Source: CAZJHX01 sp964545715
Lineage (GTDB): Bacteria; Myxococcota_A; UBA9042; GCA-2863065
Assembly (NCBI GenBank): GCA_964545715.1
Contig: CAZJHX010000025.1
Coordinates: 18,002 to 82,001, forward strand
Direction of reading: 5' to 3'
DNA: 64,000 nt
The notes below the pieces were generated by a model. It did not search any database, had not been told where the DNA came from, and saw only the letters and a program-made list of their open reading frames with translations. The translations under genes and the position numbers were made by a program. Below, in pieces: positions 8,717 through 17,540 of this stretch; positions within the stretch are counted from its first letter, which is position 1, and every line of letters begins with the position of its first letter.

Positions 8717-11700
8717 CTACTCCGCCAGAATGACCTCGGTGCCCTTGGCCTGGGTCCCACTCGGCTGCGGGCGATCCGCAAAAATGTCGTACACAAACAT
8801 CTTCTTCTTGGTCGGATCCTTGGTGATGTCCAGGCCGCGCTCCGTCAGCGGGAACTCTTCGGTGCCGTACCAGTTGCCCTCGTTCTTGGGCAGGCCGATC
8901 GTGTACTTGTAGCGCAGCAACGTGCCCGGCGGGAACGGGACGGTCAGCGACCAGATCCCGTCCCCTGCCGTCTCGTCCGGCGGCAGGCCGTCGTCCAACA
9001 TGGCCACCTTGTTGGGCGTCCACTGCAACAGCTTGTCGTGGTTGCCCGTGATGTACACGATGCCGTTGCCCTCCGGCGGCGGCGGGGTCGTGATGTCCAC
9101 ATACGTGTTGACCGCCACCTCGTCGCCGGTCGCGTCCACGTGGAAGGTCACGAAGACCACGTTGGTCGGATCGTCGAAGATGATCTTGGGCGCGAGGCTG
9201 GGGGCCAGATCGACGTCTTTGCCGCCGCTGGCCGCTGCAATGAACATCTCCAGCGGGTCGTCGAGGTCCAGGTTCAGGTCGGCCCACGGGATGCGCAGCT
9301 CGATCAGCTTGCCCTTGGCGGCGATGTCGCTGGTCTCGATGTTGTCCGTCGTCTTGCTCCACCCACCGGAGCCGTCCGCCAGGTTCAGCGACACCTTCGG
9401 CTTCGCGCCGCCGCCCAGCTCCAGCCGAACCTCCCGCGCCGCTCCGCCCGTAGTGAAGTTCAGCGGAGTGCCGTAGCGCGACGACTCGTTGGCCTTGTCC
9501 TCTTCGTACGTCCCCAGGTCCAGATTCACGATGTGGCGGTGCGTAAAGTACACCAGCAGCTCGTAGTCGCCGCCTTTCGCCGAGAGGTCGTCGTTGGCGC
9601 CGATGCCCAGGTACAGATGGTCCTCGGTGTAGCCGTAGTAGACCAGCGAGATGTCGTCGTCCTGGTTGGCCTGCGCGCCCGAGTCGTTGTCAAAGAAGAA
9701 GCCGCCCTCATCCGTCCACTCGGCCTCGGTCGGGTCCAGCTTGCCGTCCAGCTTGGGCGGCGTGGAGAACGGCCCCGCCGGAGGCTGCGGCTGCGCCTGG
9801 ATGATCGGCGGGAAGTCCGGCACCGGGAACGGCGGCTTGCCCTCCATCTCCAGCGCCTCGTTCATGAACGTGTACATGCCGACCAGATGGGCACGGAAGC
9901 CCTTGTCAAAGGGGGTGTCATCGTTGGCCGGGGTCGTCATATCCAGGCCATACCACCAGAACCAATCGCTGCCCTCCGCCGCGTAGATCTCTTCCCACGC
10001 CGCCCAGATCCGCCAGGCCTTGCTGTCGGTGTCCGCCGGCGCCGGAGCCAGCGGGTTCGGCCGCGCCAGCCCGCTCTTCTTCAAGTCCAGCCGGGTCTGC
10101 GTCAGGTACTCCCACGCGACATTCTCCTCGGCCTCGCCGATCCAGATCGAGTAGGTGCCGTCAATCCACGACCCCGCCCAAAGCGGCTCCAGCTCCTTGT
10201 GATCGCTGATCGGATGCGCCGGCACCGCCCGGGCCGGGTTGCCGTCGATGTACTCGCTGACGGTCACCGTGATGACCTCACCCACCTCGAACGACTCGCT
10301 CAGCGCGCCGTACAGGCCGTGGTGGAAGCCCTTGCCGTCATGCTCGTTCTTGTACTCTTCCCACGCGTTCTCACCGTCGACGATCAACGTGATCATGCGG
10401 TCGTCCGCGCCAAACGGCGGGGCCTGTGCCAGCACGTTGCCTACGATCTCGTTGGCCGCGTCCTTGCCCCAGTAGGACTGGTACTTGAACCCGATGTCGT
10501 TGGACATCTGCGTGTTGCGGAACACCGCCAGCATCTCGTCGTCGTGGCTGCCGCCGTCGCCCTGCACCTTGTCGCCGTCCACGCGAAAGGCGAACCAGGG
10601 CTTCTGGTTGTACGGCTGTGACGACGCCAGCACCTGCTGATCGGTCGCTGTCCAGCGCAGCCCGGCGTCGCGCAAGATCGGCACGATCTCCTCGGCCACC
10701 GAGCCCTCGCCACACCACACGCCCTGCGGCTTGATGCCGAAGATCGCCTCGTAGCTGGCCACCGCCTTCAGCACCTGCGCCTCCGCGTCCTCGGCAAACG
10801 CGTACGCCGGGTCCGGCAGCGGATCGTAGGGCTGCCCATGGCCTGCCAGGTTCGTGTCGTAAATCAGCGGCAGGATCGGGTGATAGTAGGGCGTCATCGT
10901 GATCTCGATCTGCCCCTCTTTGGTCTGGTAGTTGTACATCAGCTGCTGGTGAATCGGGATGACGGCCGCGATCACCTTGGCGTTCTCCGCCACCAGCCGG
11001 TTGGCCATCGCCTCCGACGCAGGCTGAGCCAGCACATACGTGCCGTTGTCGTTCTTGGTCACCAAATCGCTCAAATCGACCGTGGTGCCCGTCGGCAACG
11101 TCACGCCGCCCGGCTGCAGGAAGTCCGGGTCAAACCACGCCAGCTCAAAGAAGATCTTCATCTTCAAGAAGTCTTCTTTGTCGAGCTGCTTGGGGTTCTT
11201 CTCGCGCAGCTCCACGTACTCGGGCCAGCGCACCATCGTCGCGTCGGACGTGGACACCGTCGCCCACGGATCGTCGTACAACAGGCCCAGCTGCTTCTCG
11301 GTCGCGTTCGCCGCGGTCGGCGTCTCCTCCAGGAGCAGATCGATGAACGGGTCGGTCTTGCCCTTCCACTTGGCCAGGAAGGCCTCTGTGTCCACGGTGT
11401 TGTTTTCGGTGTCCACGAAGGGCAGCAACCGCTCGTTGTAGATCTCCAGCTGGGTCAGCAGCACGCTGGTCAGGTTGATGTTCAGGTGCACGTCCGGGTA
11501 GTCGGCCAGGATCGACGCCATGTCGTAGTAGTCCTTGGTTGCGTGCTTGCGCACCCACGGCCCCGACAGCTCGTCGCGCGCCGCCTCGTAGTACAGCGGC
11601 TGATGCTGGTGCCAGATGATGTTCAGGTACACCGTGCGCTTGATGACGGACTTGTTCTTGGTCGAGTCCAGATCGTTGCCCGCCAGGTCCTGTACGTCCT

Positions 11701-12205
11701 TCACAAAGCACGTGTAGGTCAGGTCCGAGTTCACCTGGCTCGGGTCGCTCAGCTCCAGCTTGGCGTACCGGCCGTCGACCGACGCGCTGGTCAGAGCGAT
11801 GATCGAGTTGTCGCTGCCCTTGATCGTGTAGTTGCCAAGCGTCCCGCCCGACTCGTCGTCGATCGCCTCGCTGAAGCGCACCGTGACGGTCTTTCCGTCC
11901 GCCGAAAACGCGGAGACGACCGCCGGACCGACCTCATCGGGGCCCTCCGTATCGGGCTGCGGCGGCTGGCCGATGTCACCCGTATCACCCGTGTCGCCCG
12001 TCGCCGTGGTCGCGTCCGAGTCCGTCCCGGTGTTGCCCTCATCGGAGGGCTGCACCACATCGCCGTCATCGCCCGTGGCCACGCCCGTGTCGTCTACACC
12101 CGTGGACGATCCAACCGCGTCCGGAAAGCTCACCGGCTCTGGTTTGCGCGGACAGCCAACCGCCAGCAGGCACACCAGGCCAATGCCTGTAAGTCGTGAC
12201 ATCAT
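8717..12205 (-). CDS. GH57-type glycoside hydrolase lipoprotein (amylopullulanase-like)
   Basis: 1162 residues. The lipobox LAVGC lies near residue 18, followed by an Asp/Thr/Gly-rich linker. A bacterial Ig-like domain at ~75-175 precedes the GH57 domain. GH57 motifs are visible: HQHQP (~198), TPYYHPILPL (~435), WCGEGS with the expected nucleophile Glu (~499), FRNTQMSNDIGF (~563-574) and DGENAW (~608). The C-terminal ~320 residues hold a DOMON-like sandwich and a starch-binding-like GDGIWSLTVPFPPGTLLRYKY region. Alpha-glucan degradation at the cell surface is the family expectation. Oddly, the fourth motif has Asn where related sequences, as I recall them, have Asp (FRD...SD), so catalysis may be altered. 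Its start overlaps the stop of the upstream lipoprotein gene. Confidence 0.82.
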   Translation of the reverse strand: MMSRLTGIGLVCLLAVGCPRKPEPVSFPDAVGSSTGVDDTGVATGDDGDVVQPSDEGNTGTDSDATTATGDTGDTGDIGQPPQPDTEGPDEVGPAVVSAFSADGKTVTVRFSEAIDDESGGTLGNYTIKGSDNSIIALTSASVDGRYAKLELSDPSQVNSDLTYTCFVKDVQDLAGNDLDSTKNKSVIKRTVYLNIIWHQHQPLYYEAARDELSGPWVRKHATKDYYDMASILADYPDVHLNINLTSVLLTQLEIYNERLLPFVDTENNTVDTEAFLAKWKGKTDPFIDLLLEETPTAANATEKQLGLLYDDPWATVSTSDATMVRWPEYVELREKNPKQLDKEDFLKMKIFFELAWFDPDFLQPGGVTLPTGTTVDLSDLVTKNDNGTYVLAQPASEAMANRLVAENAKVIAAVIPIHQQLMYNYQTKEGQIEITMTPYYHPILPLIYDTNLAGHGQPYDPLPDPAYAFAEDAEAQVLKAVASYEAIFGIKPQGVWCGEGSVAEEIVPILRDAGLRWTATDQQVLASSQPYNQKPWFAFRVDGDKVQGDGGSHDDEMLAVFRNTQMSNDIGFKYQSYWGKDAANEIVGNVLAQAPPFGADDRMITLIVDGENAWEEYKNEHDGKGFHHGLYGALSESFEVGEVITVTVSEYIDGNPARAVPAHPISDHKELEPLWAGSWIDGTYSIWIGEAEENVAWEYLTQTRLDLKKSGLARPNPLAPAPADTDSKAWRIWAAWEEIYAAEGSDWFWWYGLDMTTPANDDTPFDKGFRAHLVGMYTFMNEALEMEGKPPFPVPDFPPIIQAQPQPPAGPFSTPPKLDGKLDPTEAEWTDEGGFFFDNDSGAQANQDDDISLVYYGYTEDHLYLGIGANDDLSAKGGDYELLVYFTHRHIVNLDLGTYEEDKANESSRYGTPLNFTTGGAAREVRLELGGGAKPKVSLNLADGSGGWSKTTDNIETSDIAAKGKLIELRIPWADLNLDLDDPLEMFIAAASGGKDVDLAPSLAPKIIFDDPTNVVFVTFHVDATGDEVAVNTYVDITTPPPPEGNGIVYITGNHDKLLQWTPNKVAMLDDGLPPDETAGDGIWSLTVPFPPGTLLRYKYTIGLPKNEGNWYGTEEFPLTERGLDITKDPTKKKMFVYDIFADRPQPSGTQAKGTEVILAE

Positions 12206-15063
12206 GGCGCCCAGAACTCCACGACCGTATCGGTCTGACCAAATGCGTTAGGCGTCGGCAGCCCATACGGCGCCGCGTACTCCCCGTCCTTGCCGACAAT
12301 GCGGACAAAGACCCCAACCTTGTGACCGTCGCCCGGGGAGATCCCCAGCCCCGACCACTTGACGGCGAACTCCACGCCCGCGGGACCCCAGACCACGTCG
12401 CCGGCCAGCCAGCCGAAGTTGGCCGGGTCCGCCAGCTTTCTAAAGCCCGCATCCGCCTGCAGCTCGTCGCCCGTCGCCTGCCCGGCGCCGCCAAACGCGC
12501 CAAATGCGTACTCCGCGCCAAAGCCGTCGTCCGAGACCTCTGCCGCCGCGCCTGTCAGCGCGTTGTCCAGCGCCCCGTCGTTGTCAGCCAACGTGGCGGG
12601 CACCGAGCCGGTACCCGCGCCGTAATCCAGGTCGATGTAGCCGACCAGCGCGTTGGCCGCCTCCAGCTCCGCACCGACGCCGATGTACAGCCAGGTCTCG
12701 TCGTAGCCCACCCACAGGCCCGTCAGGCCGTTGTTGTCCCAGGTGTCCGGCGTGGCGTCGGTCGCCAGCTTGCTCGCCTCGGGCCAATCCGCGCCGATGC
12801 TGCCGTCCACCGCCGGCATCGCGGCCAGCCCGTACGCAAACTCAGCAGCCGACGTCGCCTCATCGCCGCCGACCACGACCTTGATGGTCACGTAGCCCGC
12901 GTCGTGCTCCGGCGCCACCGCCGTCAGCTGTCCGGCGTTGTGAAACGTCACCAGCTCCGCCATCGTATCGCCAAAGTACACCTTGGCCGCCGCCGTGAAC
13001 TCCTGGCCCGTTATCGTCACGGTCGTGCCGCCCGCCAGCGAGCCCAGCGCCGGCGAGAAGCCCGTCACCGCCAGACCCTCGGGCGGCGCCGTGACCGTCA
13101 GCGCCCCCAGCTGCAAGACCTCGAAGTCGGGGCTGCCGTTCTTGTCCGCGTAGTTCCAGGTCTCCCCGTCGAACGAGAAGCGGAACGTAAAGCCGTAGCT
13201 GCCGGGCGTCAGATCCGAGGGCAGCGCCCCCTCAAACACATCGTCGTTACCGAACTCACCGCCCTGGCCCACGTAGGTCGCCGCAATCCAGGTCCAGCTG
13301 CCCTCGGTCGGGTTCAGCGCCGCCGCCCCCCAGCCCACCTCAGCGATAAGGCCGTCCGCCGCGCCGTCTCCGGGGGTGGCGCCGGTGTGGTACATGCGCG
13401 CTTTCGCCGTCCCGGGCGCCGCGCCCATGGTCACGGTCAGGTCCCAGGGCTCCTCCAGCACCGAGTACTCCGGCGCGCCCATCTCATACGTAAACGCTCC
13501 GATCGCGGTGGCGCTCTGGTTATCGGGGTTGGTGACCGTCACGTCGACAGTGCCCTTGGGTCCGCCGGGCGTCTTGCAGGTCAGCGTCTCTCCGTCAGGG
13601 CTGATCGACTGCACGTCGGCGTCCTTCACGCCAAACGAGACGGTCGCGCCCTGCTGGAAGCCGCTGCCCGAGACGGTCACGACGGAGCCGCCCGTCACAG
13701 GCCCCGTCGCCGGCGCGACCTTGTCCACGCTGGGCGGCCCCTTGTCGGTGTACGTAAAGCCCCCGGCGTAGCTGCCCGTGCCGCCGTCGGAGTTGGTCAC
13801 CGTAACCGTGACCGGACCCAGCGCGCCGGCGGGCGTCAGACACGTGATCGTGCCGCTGCTCTCCACTTTTACGTCGGTGGCCTCAGCATCACCGAAGGTC
13901 ACCTTGGCGCCGTCCCCGAAGTTCACGCCGGAGACCGTGACCGACGTACCGCCGCCCGCGGGACCGCTGGCCGGATCGACCAACGACACGCTCGGATCGC
14001 CTTCGGGATCCGGGTCGGGATCGGGGTCCGGGTCCGGGTCGACCTCGCCGCTCACCACGATCGTCGTGTTCTTGCCTTTGCCCTTGCTGTCCAGCTCCAG
14101 GATGATCTCTTCGGCCGCAAACGCGCCGTCCTGCTCAGTCGCCGCTGTCACGCCGTCCGGCAGGGCATCCGGGCCCAGCTTGTACTCCTGGCCGTCCTCG
14201 ACCGGGAAGCCCTCGAACGCAAACACAAACACGAACTGCACGTGCTGCCCCGCGGATGTCAGCCCGTCATGGGGCCCAAGCCGCGTCGAGTGCAGGTAGG
14301 TGTAGATGCCGTCGCCCTCGACCTCGTCGCCGTCTTTGCCGTTGTCCAGGATCTGGACCGGCGTCCAGCTGTTCATGTTGCCCTTGAGATAGATCTGGTA
14401 CTCGTCGGCGTTGATGGTGGCGAACTCCTCGTGGAGAGCCGCCAGGTCCAGCGCGATCTTCACGTCCTTGTCGCCGAACTTGGCAAACTTGATGCCGCCG
14501 GCGTCCAAGCGTCCGGTCGCATCCTCCGCGATCTCGAGCACCCCGTTGGCGCCGATCCAGATCCAGTTGTCGAACTCGTTGAGCGCGCCGTACTCGATCA
14601 CGTCGCCGCCCACCGACGGCTTCAGAATGATCTCCGTCGAGAAGATGTGGTCACCCGCGACCTGTCCTTCCGCCTCGTGCCCGCCCGCGCTGATGGGCCC
14701 ATCGTCCCACAGCTTGGGCCACTCCCGGTCCTGAGGCAGCCAGGAGGCCGCGTACTCAGCGGTGTTCGTCTCCTTGTCCCAGGCAAAAGAGCCGGTCCAC
14801 TGAATTTGTTCGTTTTTGTATGTCTTGTTGGCCGTATCGTCGGCAAAGAACGTCAACGCCACCGCGTCATCCGGCCCGTCATCGCCCGTTGTGGCGCCTG
14901 TATCGTCGCCGGTTGTCGCCCCGGTGTCGCCGCCCGTGTCGGTCGTAAACACCCCATCAGTCCCTGTCGCGGCCGCGCCATCCGCCGTTTTTTCATCTCC
15001 ATCCGCGCCACAACCCACCACAAAGAACGCCAGCATCAGCAATCGTGTTAACGGAGTTTTCAT
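12202..15063 (-). CDS. TIG-domain, choice-of-anchor-type lipoprotein
   Basis: 953 residues from the ATG at 15063. The signal peptide and lipobox are MKTPLTRLLMLAFFVVGC. A Thr/Gly/Asp linker follows, then a carbohydrate-module-like domain. That domain has YQIYLKGNMNSWTPVQILDN and a DGDEVEGDGIYTY turn typical of choice-of-anchor X proteins. A (DP)n spacer leads to two IPT/TIG Ig-folds (GGTSVTVSG, GGSVVTVSGSGF), a beta-rich segment, a third TIG domain and a C-terminal DOMON-like domain beginning VDGSIGADWPEA. It is probably a surface glucan-binding partner of the GH57 protein, whose start overlaps this stop. A longer upstream frame exists but runs antisense to the PilZ gene and was rejected. Function is inferred from domains only. 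Confidence 0.8.
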   Translation of the reverse strand: MKTPLTRLLMLAFFVVGCGADGDEKTADGAAATGTDGVFTTDTGGDTGATTGDDTGATTGDDGPDDAVALTFFADDTANKTYKNEQIQWTGSFAWDKETNTAEYAASWLPQDREWPKLWDDGPISAGGHEAEGQVAGDHIFSTEIILKPSVGGDVIEYGALNEFDNWIWIGANGVLEIAEDATGRLDAGGIKFAKFGDKDVKIALDLAALHEEFATINADEYQIYLKGNMNSWTPVQILDNGKDGDEVEGDGIYTYLHSTRLGPHDGLTSAGQHVQFVFVFAFEGFPVEDGQEYKLGPDALPDGVTAATEQDGAFAAEEIILELDSKGKGKNTTIVVSGEVDPDPDPDPDPDPEGDPSVSLVDPASGPAGGGTSVTVSGVNFGDGAKVTFGDAEATDVKVESSGTITCLTPAGALGPVTVTVTNSDGGTGSYAGGFTYTDKGPPSVDKVAPATGPVTGGSVVTVSGSGFQQGATVSFGVKDADVQSISPDGETLTCKTPGGPKGTVDVTVTNPDNQSATAIGAFTYEMGAPEYSVLEEPWDLTVTMGAAPGTAKARMYHTGATPGDGAADGLIAEVGWGAAALNPTEGSWTWIAATYVGQGGEFGNDDVFEGALPSDLTPGSYGFTFRFSFDGETWNYADKNGSPDFEVLQLGALTVTAPPEGLAVTGFSPALGSLAGGTTVTITGQEFTAAAKVYFGDTMAELVTFHNAGQLTAVAPEHDAGYVTIKVVVGGDEATSAAEFAYGLAAMPAVDGSIGADWPEASKLATDATPDTWDNNGLTGLWVGYDETWLYIGVGAELEAANALVGYIDLDYGAGTGSVPATLADNDGALDNALTGAAAEVSDDGFGAEYAFGAFGGAGQATGDELQADAGFRKLADPANFGWLAGDVVWGPAGVEFAVKWSGLGISPGDGHKVGVFVRIVGKDGEYAAPYGLPTPNAFGQTDTVVEFWAP

Positions 15064-15190
15064 AGCCGGTGGGTTTATCCACTTCGTACCACCCACGTCA
15101 AGCTTCGAAACGCCGGACTCAAGTGCTTGGCTGTGAACGCCGATAGCCGTGATAGAATCTAAACGTGGCAGTTGGGGAGTCCTCCTCACG

Positions 15191-16135
15191 ATGACGGACA
15201 AAAGGCCGAGCGACCGGCGCAGGGCAACCCGCGTGCAGAAGTTGTTGACGCTCAAGATGGAGCACGATGGCCGCGGTGCGGATCTCGTCACCACAGACGT
15301 CAGCCTGCGCGGTACATTTGTCCACGCGCCCCCCGATTTCAGGCTGCCTGTCGGCGCGGACCTCGCATTGAAGTTCAGCGACGGCCCGGACGCCCCGGTC
15401 ATCGAGATCAGCGCAAAGATCGTCCGAGTCATCGCCCGCGCCTCGCGCGTCAGCCGCATCCCCGGCATGGCCTTGGAGTTCTTGCAGTTCTCCTGCGCAG
15501 CGGGCATCGGACCACTAAGCGACTTTGTGCAGAACGTGCTGTGCTATCGCCTGGGCAGAGAAGACGCCCGCCACATGGCCCTGGAGGACGACGGCTCCGC
15601 GACATTCACGCCGCCCGAAGACAAAAAGGGCCTGCACCTGGTCTCGAAAGCGCGCCACGTCCACGCCGAGCGAATGTCCCCCGAGCGGACCCTGCCTGGT
15701 GACGCCAAAGAAGCCGAAGAGCTGATGCGCAAGATCGTCACGGACATCGAGCGCCGGCGGGTCAAGCGCTTTGCCATGCGCACCGAGGTCACGTGGTACC
15801 AGACCGACGGTCTGCCCCACAGCGGCGTCGTCCTCAACGTGAGCCAGCGCGGCATGTTTGTACAGACCGACCACAAGCTGCCCCGAGTGGGTAGCCGCGT
15901 GCGCCTGAAGTTCCCCATCGAAGAGGAAGGCGGCGTCTCCTACGTAAAAATTGAGGCGATCGTGCGGCGCCGGTGGAACCCGTCAAACGAGAGCATGCCG
16001 GGCTTCGGCATCCGCTTTGAGCGCATCGACGAGATGGGCCACACGGGCATCTTCCGCATGTGGCTGCGCAGCTTCGAGAACAGCGGCGCCACAGCGAGAC
16101 GACGCCGAGGCTACCACTACGCTCGCAAACGCTAG
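15191..16135 (+). CDS. Tandem PilZ-domain protein (cyclic-di-GMP effector)
   Basis: 314 residues with two PilZ domains and no other recognised domain. The first has RRRATR followed by DVSLRG; the second has RRRVKR followed by NVSQRG. Both keep the RxxxR and [DN]xSxxG cyclic-di-GMP-binding motifs, so both should bind ligand. They are joined by a charged linker of about 100 residues containing PPEDKKG. Dual-PilZ proteins commonly act as soluble effectors in motility, polysaccharide or adhesion control. The ATG at 15191 is preferred; an in-frame GTG at 15149 would add 14 residues. The gene converges with fumC, with only 3 bases between the stops. Confidence 0.85.
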   Translation: MTDKRPSDRRRATRVQKLLTLKMEHDGRGADLVTTDVSLRGTFVHAPPDFRLPVGADLALKFSDGPDAPVIEISAKIVRVIARASRVSRIPGMALEFLQFSCAAGIGPLSDFVQNVLCYRLGREDARHMALEDDGSATFTPPEDKKGLHLVSKARHVHAERMSPERTLPGDAKEAEELMRKIVTDIERRRVKRFAMRTEVTWYQTDGLPHSGVVLNVSQRGMFVQTDHKLPRVGSRVRLKFPIEEEGGVSYVKIEAIVRRRWNPSNESMPGFGIRFERIDEMGHTGIFRMWLRSFENSGATARRRRGYHYARKR

Positions 16136-16138
16136 ATC

Positions 16139-17524
16139 TTACGTCCCTGTCTGGCGGCGCGGATCCAGCGCCTCGGTCAGCTCCTCTTCCGACAGCCCGC
16201 TCTTCTCGCGCGCGACCTCGCGCACCGTGCGGCCCGTCTTGTAGGCCTCTTTGGCGATGGACGCGGCCGCGTCGTAACCGATGATCGGCGCCAGCGACGT
16301 ACACATAGCCAGGCTGCCCTCGATCAGCTCCGCCGCGCGCTCGCGGTTGGCCTCCAGACCGATCAGGCAGTTGTCGATGAAGGCGTTGATGCCGCCCGTG
16401 AGCAGGCTCACCGAGCTCAGGAGGTTGTGCGCGATGACCGGCTTCATGACGTTCAGCTCAAAGTTGCCGGCCGCACCGCCCCACGTGATGGCGGCGTCGT
16501 TGCCGATGACCTGGCCGCTGACCATGAGCAGCGACTCGCACATCACCGGGTTGACCTTGCCGGGCATGATCGACGAGCCGGGCTGGATCGACGGCAACAG
16601 AATCTCACCGATGCCGCAGCGCGGGCCACTGCCCAGCCAGCGGATGTCGTTGGCGATCTTCGTCAGGCTGACCGCCACCGTCCGCAGCGCGCCGCTCATG
16701 GCCACACAGGCGTCGCGCGCAGCCAGCGCCTCAAACTTGTTGGGCGCGCTGGTAAACGCGATGCCCGTCGCCTCGCTCAAAAACGCGCACACGTTCTCCG
16801 AGAAGTCGGGGTGCGTGTTCAGCCCCGTGCCCACGGCCGTACCGCCGATCGCCAGCTCCTGCATATGCGGCAGGGCCGCCTCGACCCGCGCGATGCCCGC
16901 CCGAATCTGCTGGCGGTAGCCGGAAAACTCCTGCCCCAGGCGGACCGGCACCGCGTCCATCAGGTGCGTGCGCCCGATCTTGAGCACGTCGTCGAACTGC
17001 TCGACCTTCTTGCCCAGCTCCTCTTCCAGTCGCTGCAGCGCCGGCAGCAGATCGCGGTGCACCGCCTCGCTGGACGAGACGTGAATCGCCGTCGGGATCG
17101 TGTCGTTGGAGCTCTGCCCGTAGTTGACGTGATCGTTGGGGTGCACCGGTGTCTTGCTGCCGATCGTGCCGCCCAGAATCTCGATGGCGCGGTTGCTGAT
17201 CACCTCGTTGGTGTTCATGTTGGTCGAGGTGCCTGAGCCGGTCTGAAAGATGTCCACGACAAACTGGCTGTCCAGGTTGCCGTCCGCGACCTCGCCGGCG
17301 GCCTGGATGATGGCGTTGGCGTTGGCCTCGTCCAGGTTACCCAACTTGAGATTCGTGCGCGCGGCCGCCTGCTTGAGGAGCCCCATCGCTCGGATGAAGC
17401 GCCGGTTGAAGCGGATGCCGCTGACCGGGAAGTTGTCGAACGCCCGCTGCGTCTGTGCACCGTAATACGCGTCCTCGGGGACCGTGACCTCACCCATGCT
17501 GTCGGTTTCGATGCGATGGCCCAT
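16139..17524 (-). CDS. fumC: Class II fumarate hydratase
   Basis: 461 residues, normal for the family. It interconverts fumarate and L-malate. Motifs present are GSGTSTNMN (97-105), SSNDTIPTA (138-146), GRTHLMDA with the catalytic His187 region, and the signature GSSIMPGKVNP (316-326) followed by VMCE. The Gly in MPGKVNP favours fumarase over aspartase. An AGGAG ribosome-binding site sits 9 bases before the ATG. The start lies 16 bases after the DUF711 stop, so it is the last gene of the BMC-P operon. That is an unusual place for a TCA-cycle enzyme and suggests a dedicated fumarate/malate step for that system, or read-through housekeeping expression. Confidence 0.95.
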   Translation of the reverse strand: MGHRIETDSMGEVTVPEDAYYGAQTQRAFDNFPVSGIRFNRRFIRAMGLLKQAAARTNLKLGNLDEANANAIIQAAGEVADGNLDSQFVVDIFQTGSGTSTNMNTNEVISNRAIEILGGTIGSKTPVHPNDHVNYGQSSNDTIPTAIHVSSSEAVHRDLLPALQRLEEELGKKVEQFDDVLKIGRTHLMDAVPVRLGQEFSGYRQQIRAGIARVEAALPHMQELAIGGTAVGTGLNTHPDFSENVCAFLSEATGIAFTSAPNKFEALAARDACVAMSGALRTVAVSLTKIANDIRWLGSGPRCGIGEILLPSIQPGSSIMPGKVNPVMCESLLMVSGQVIGNDAAITWGGAAGNFELNVMKPVIAHNLLSSVSLLTGGINAFIDNCLIGLEANRERAAELIEGSLAMCTSLAPIIGYDAAASIAKEAYKTGRTVREVAREKSGLSEEELTEALDPRRQTGT

Positions 17525-17540
17525 GGCTGATTGACTCCTG

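Noticed and set aside
8684..10621. 645-residue plus-strand frame opposite the GH57 gene
   Set aside because: The product is Arg/Val/Gln-rich and low in complexity, and the minus strand encodes recognisable GH57 motifs over the same bases.
12196..15051. 951-residue plus-strand frame opposite the TIG lipoprotein
   Set aside because: It is antisense to a signal-peptide-bearing, domain-rich gene and its composition is Arg/His-rich without motifs.
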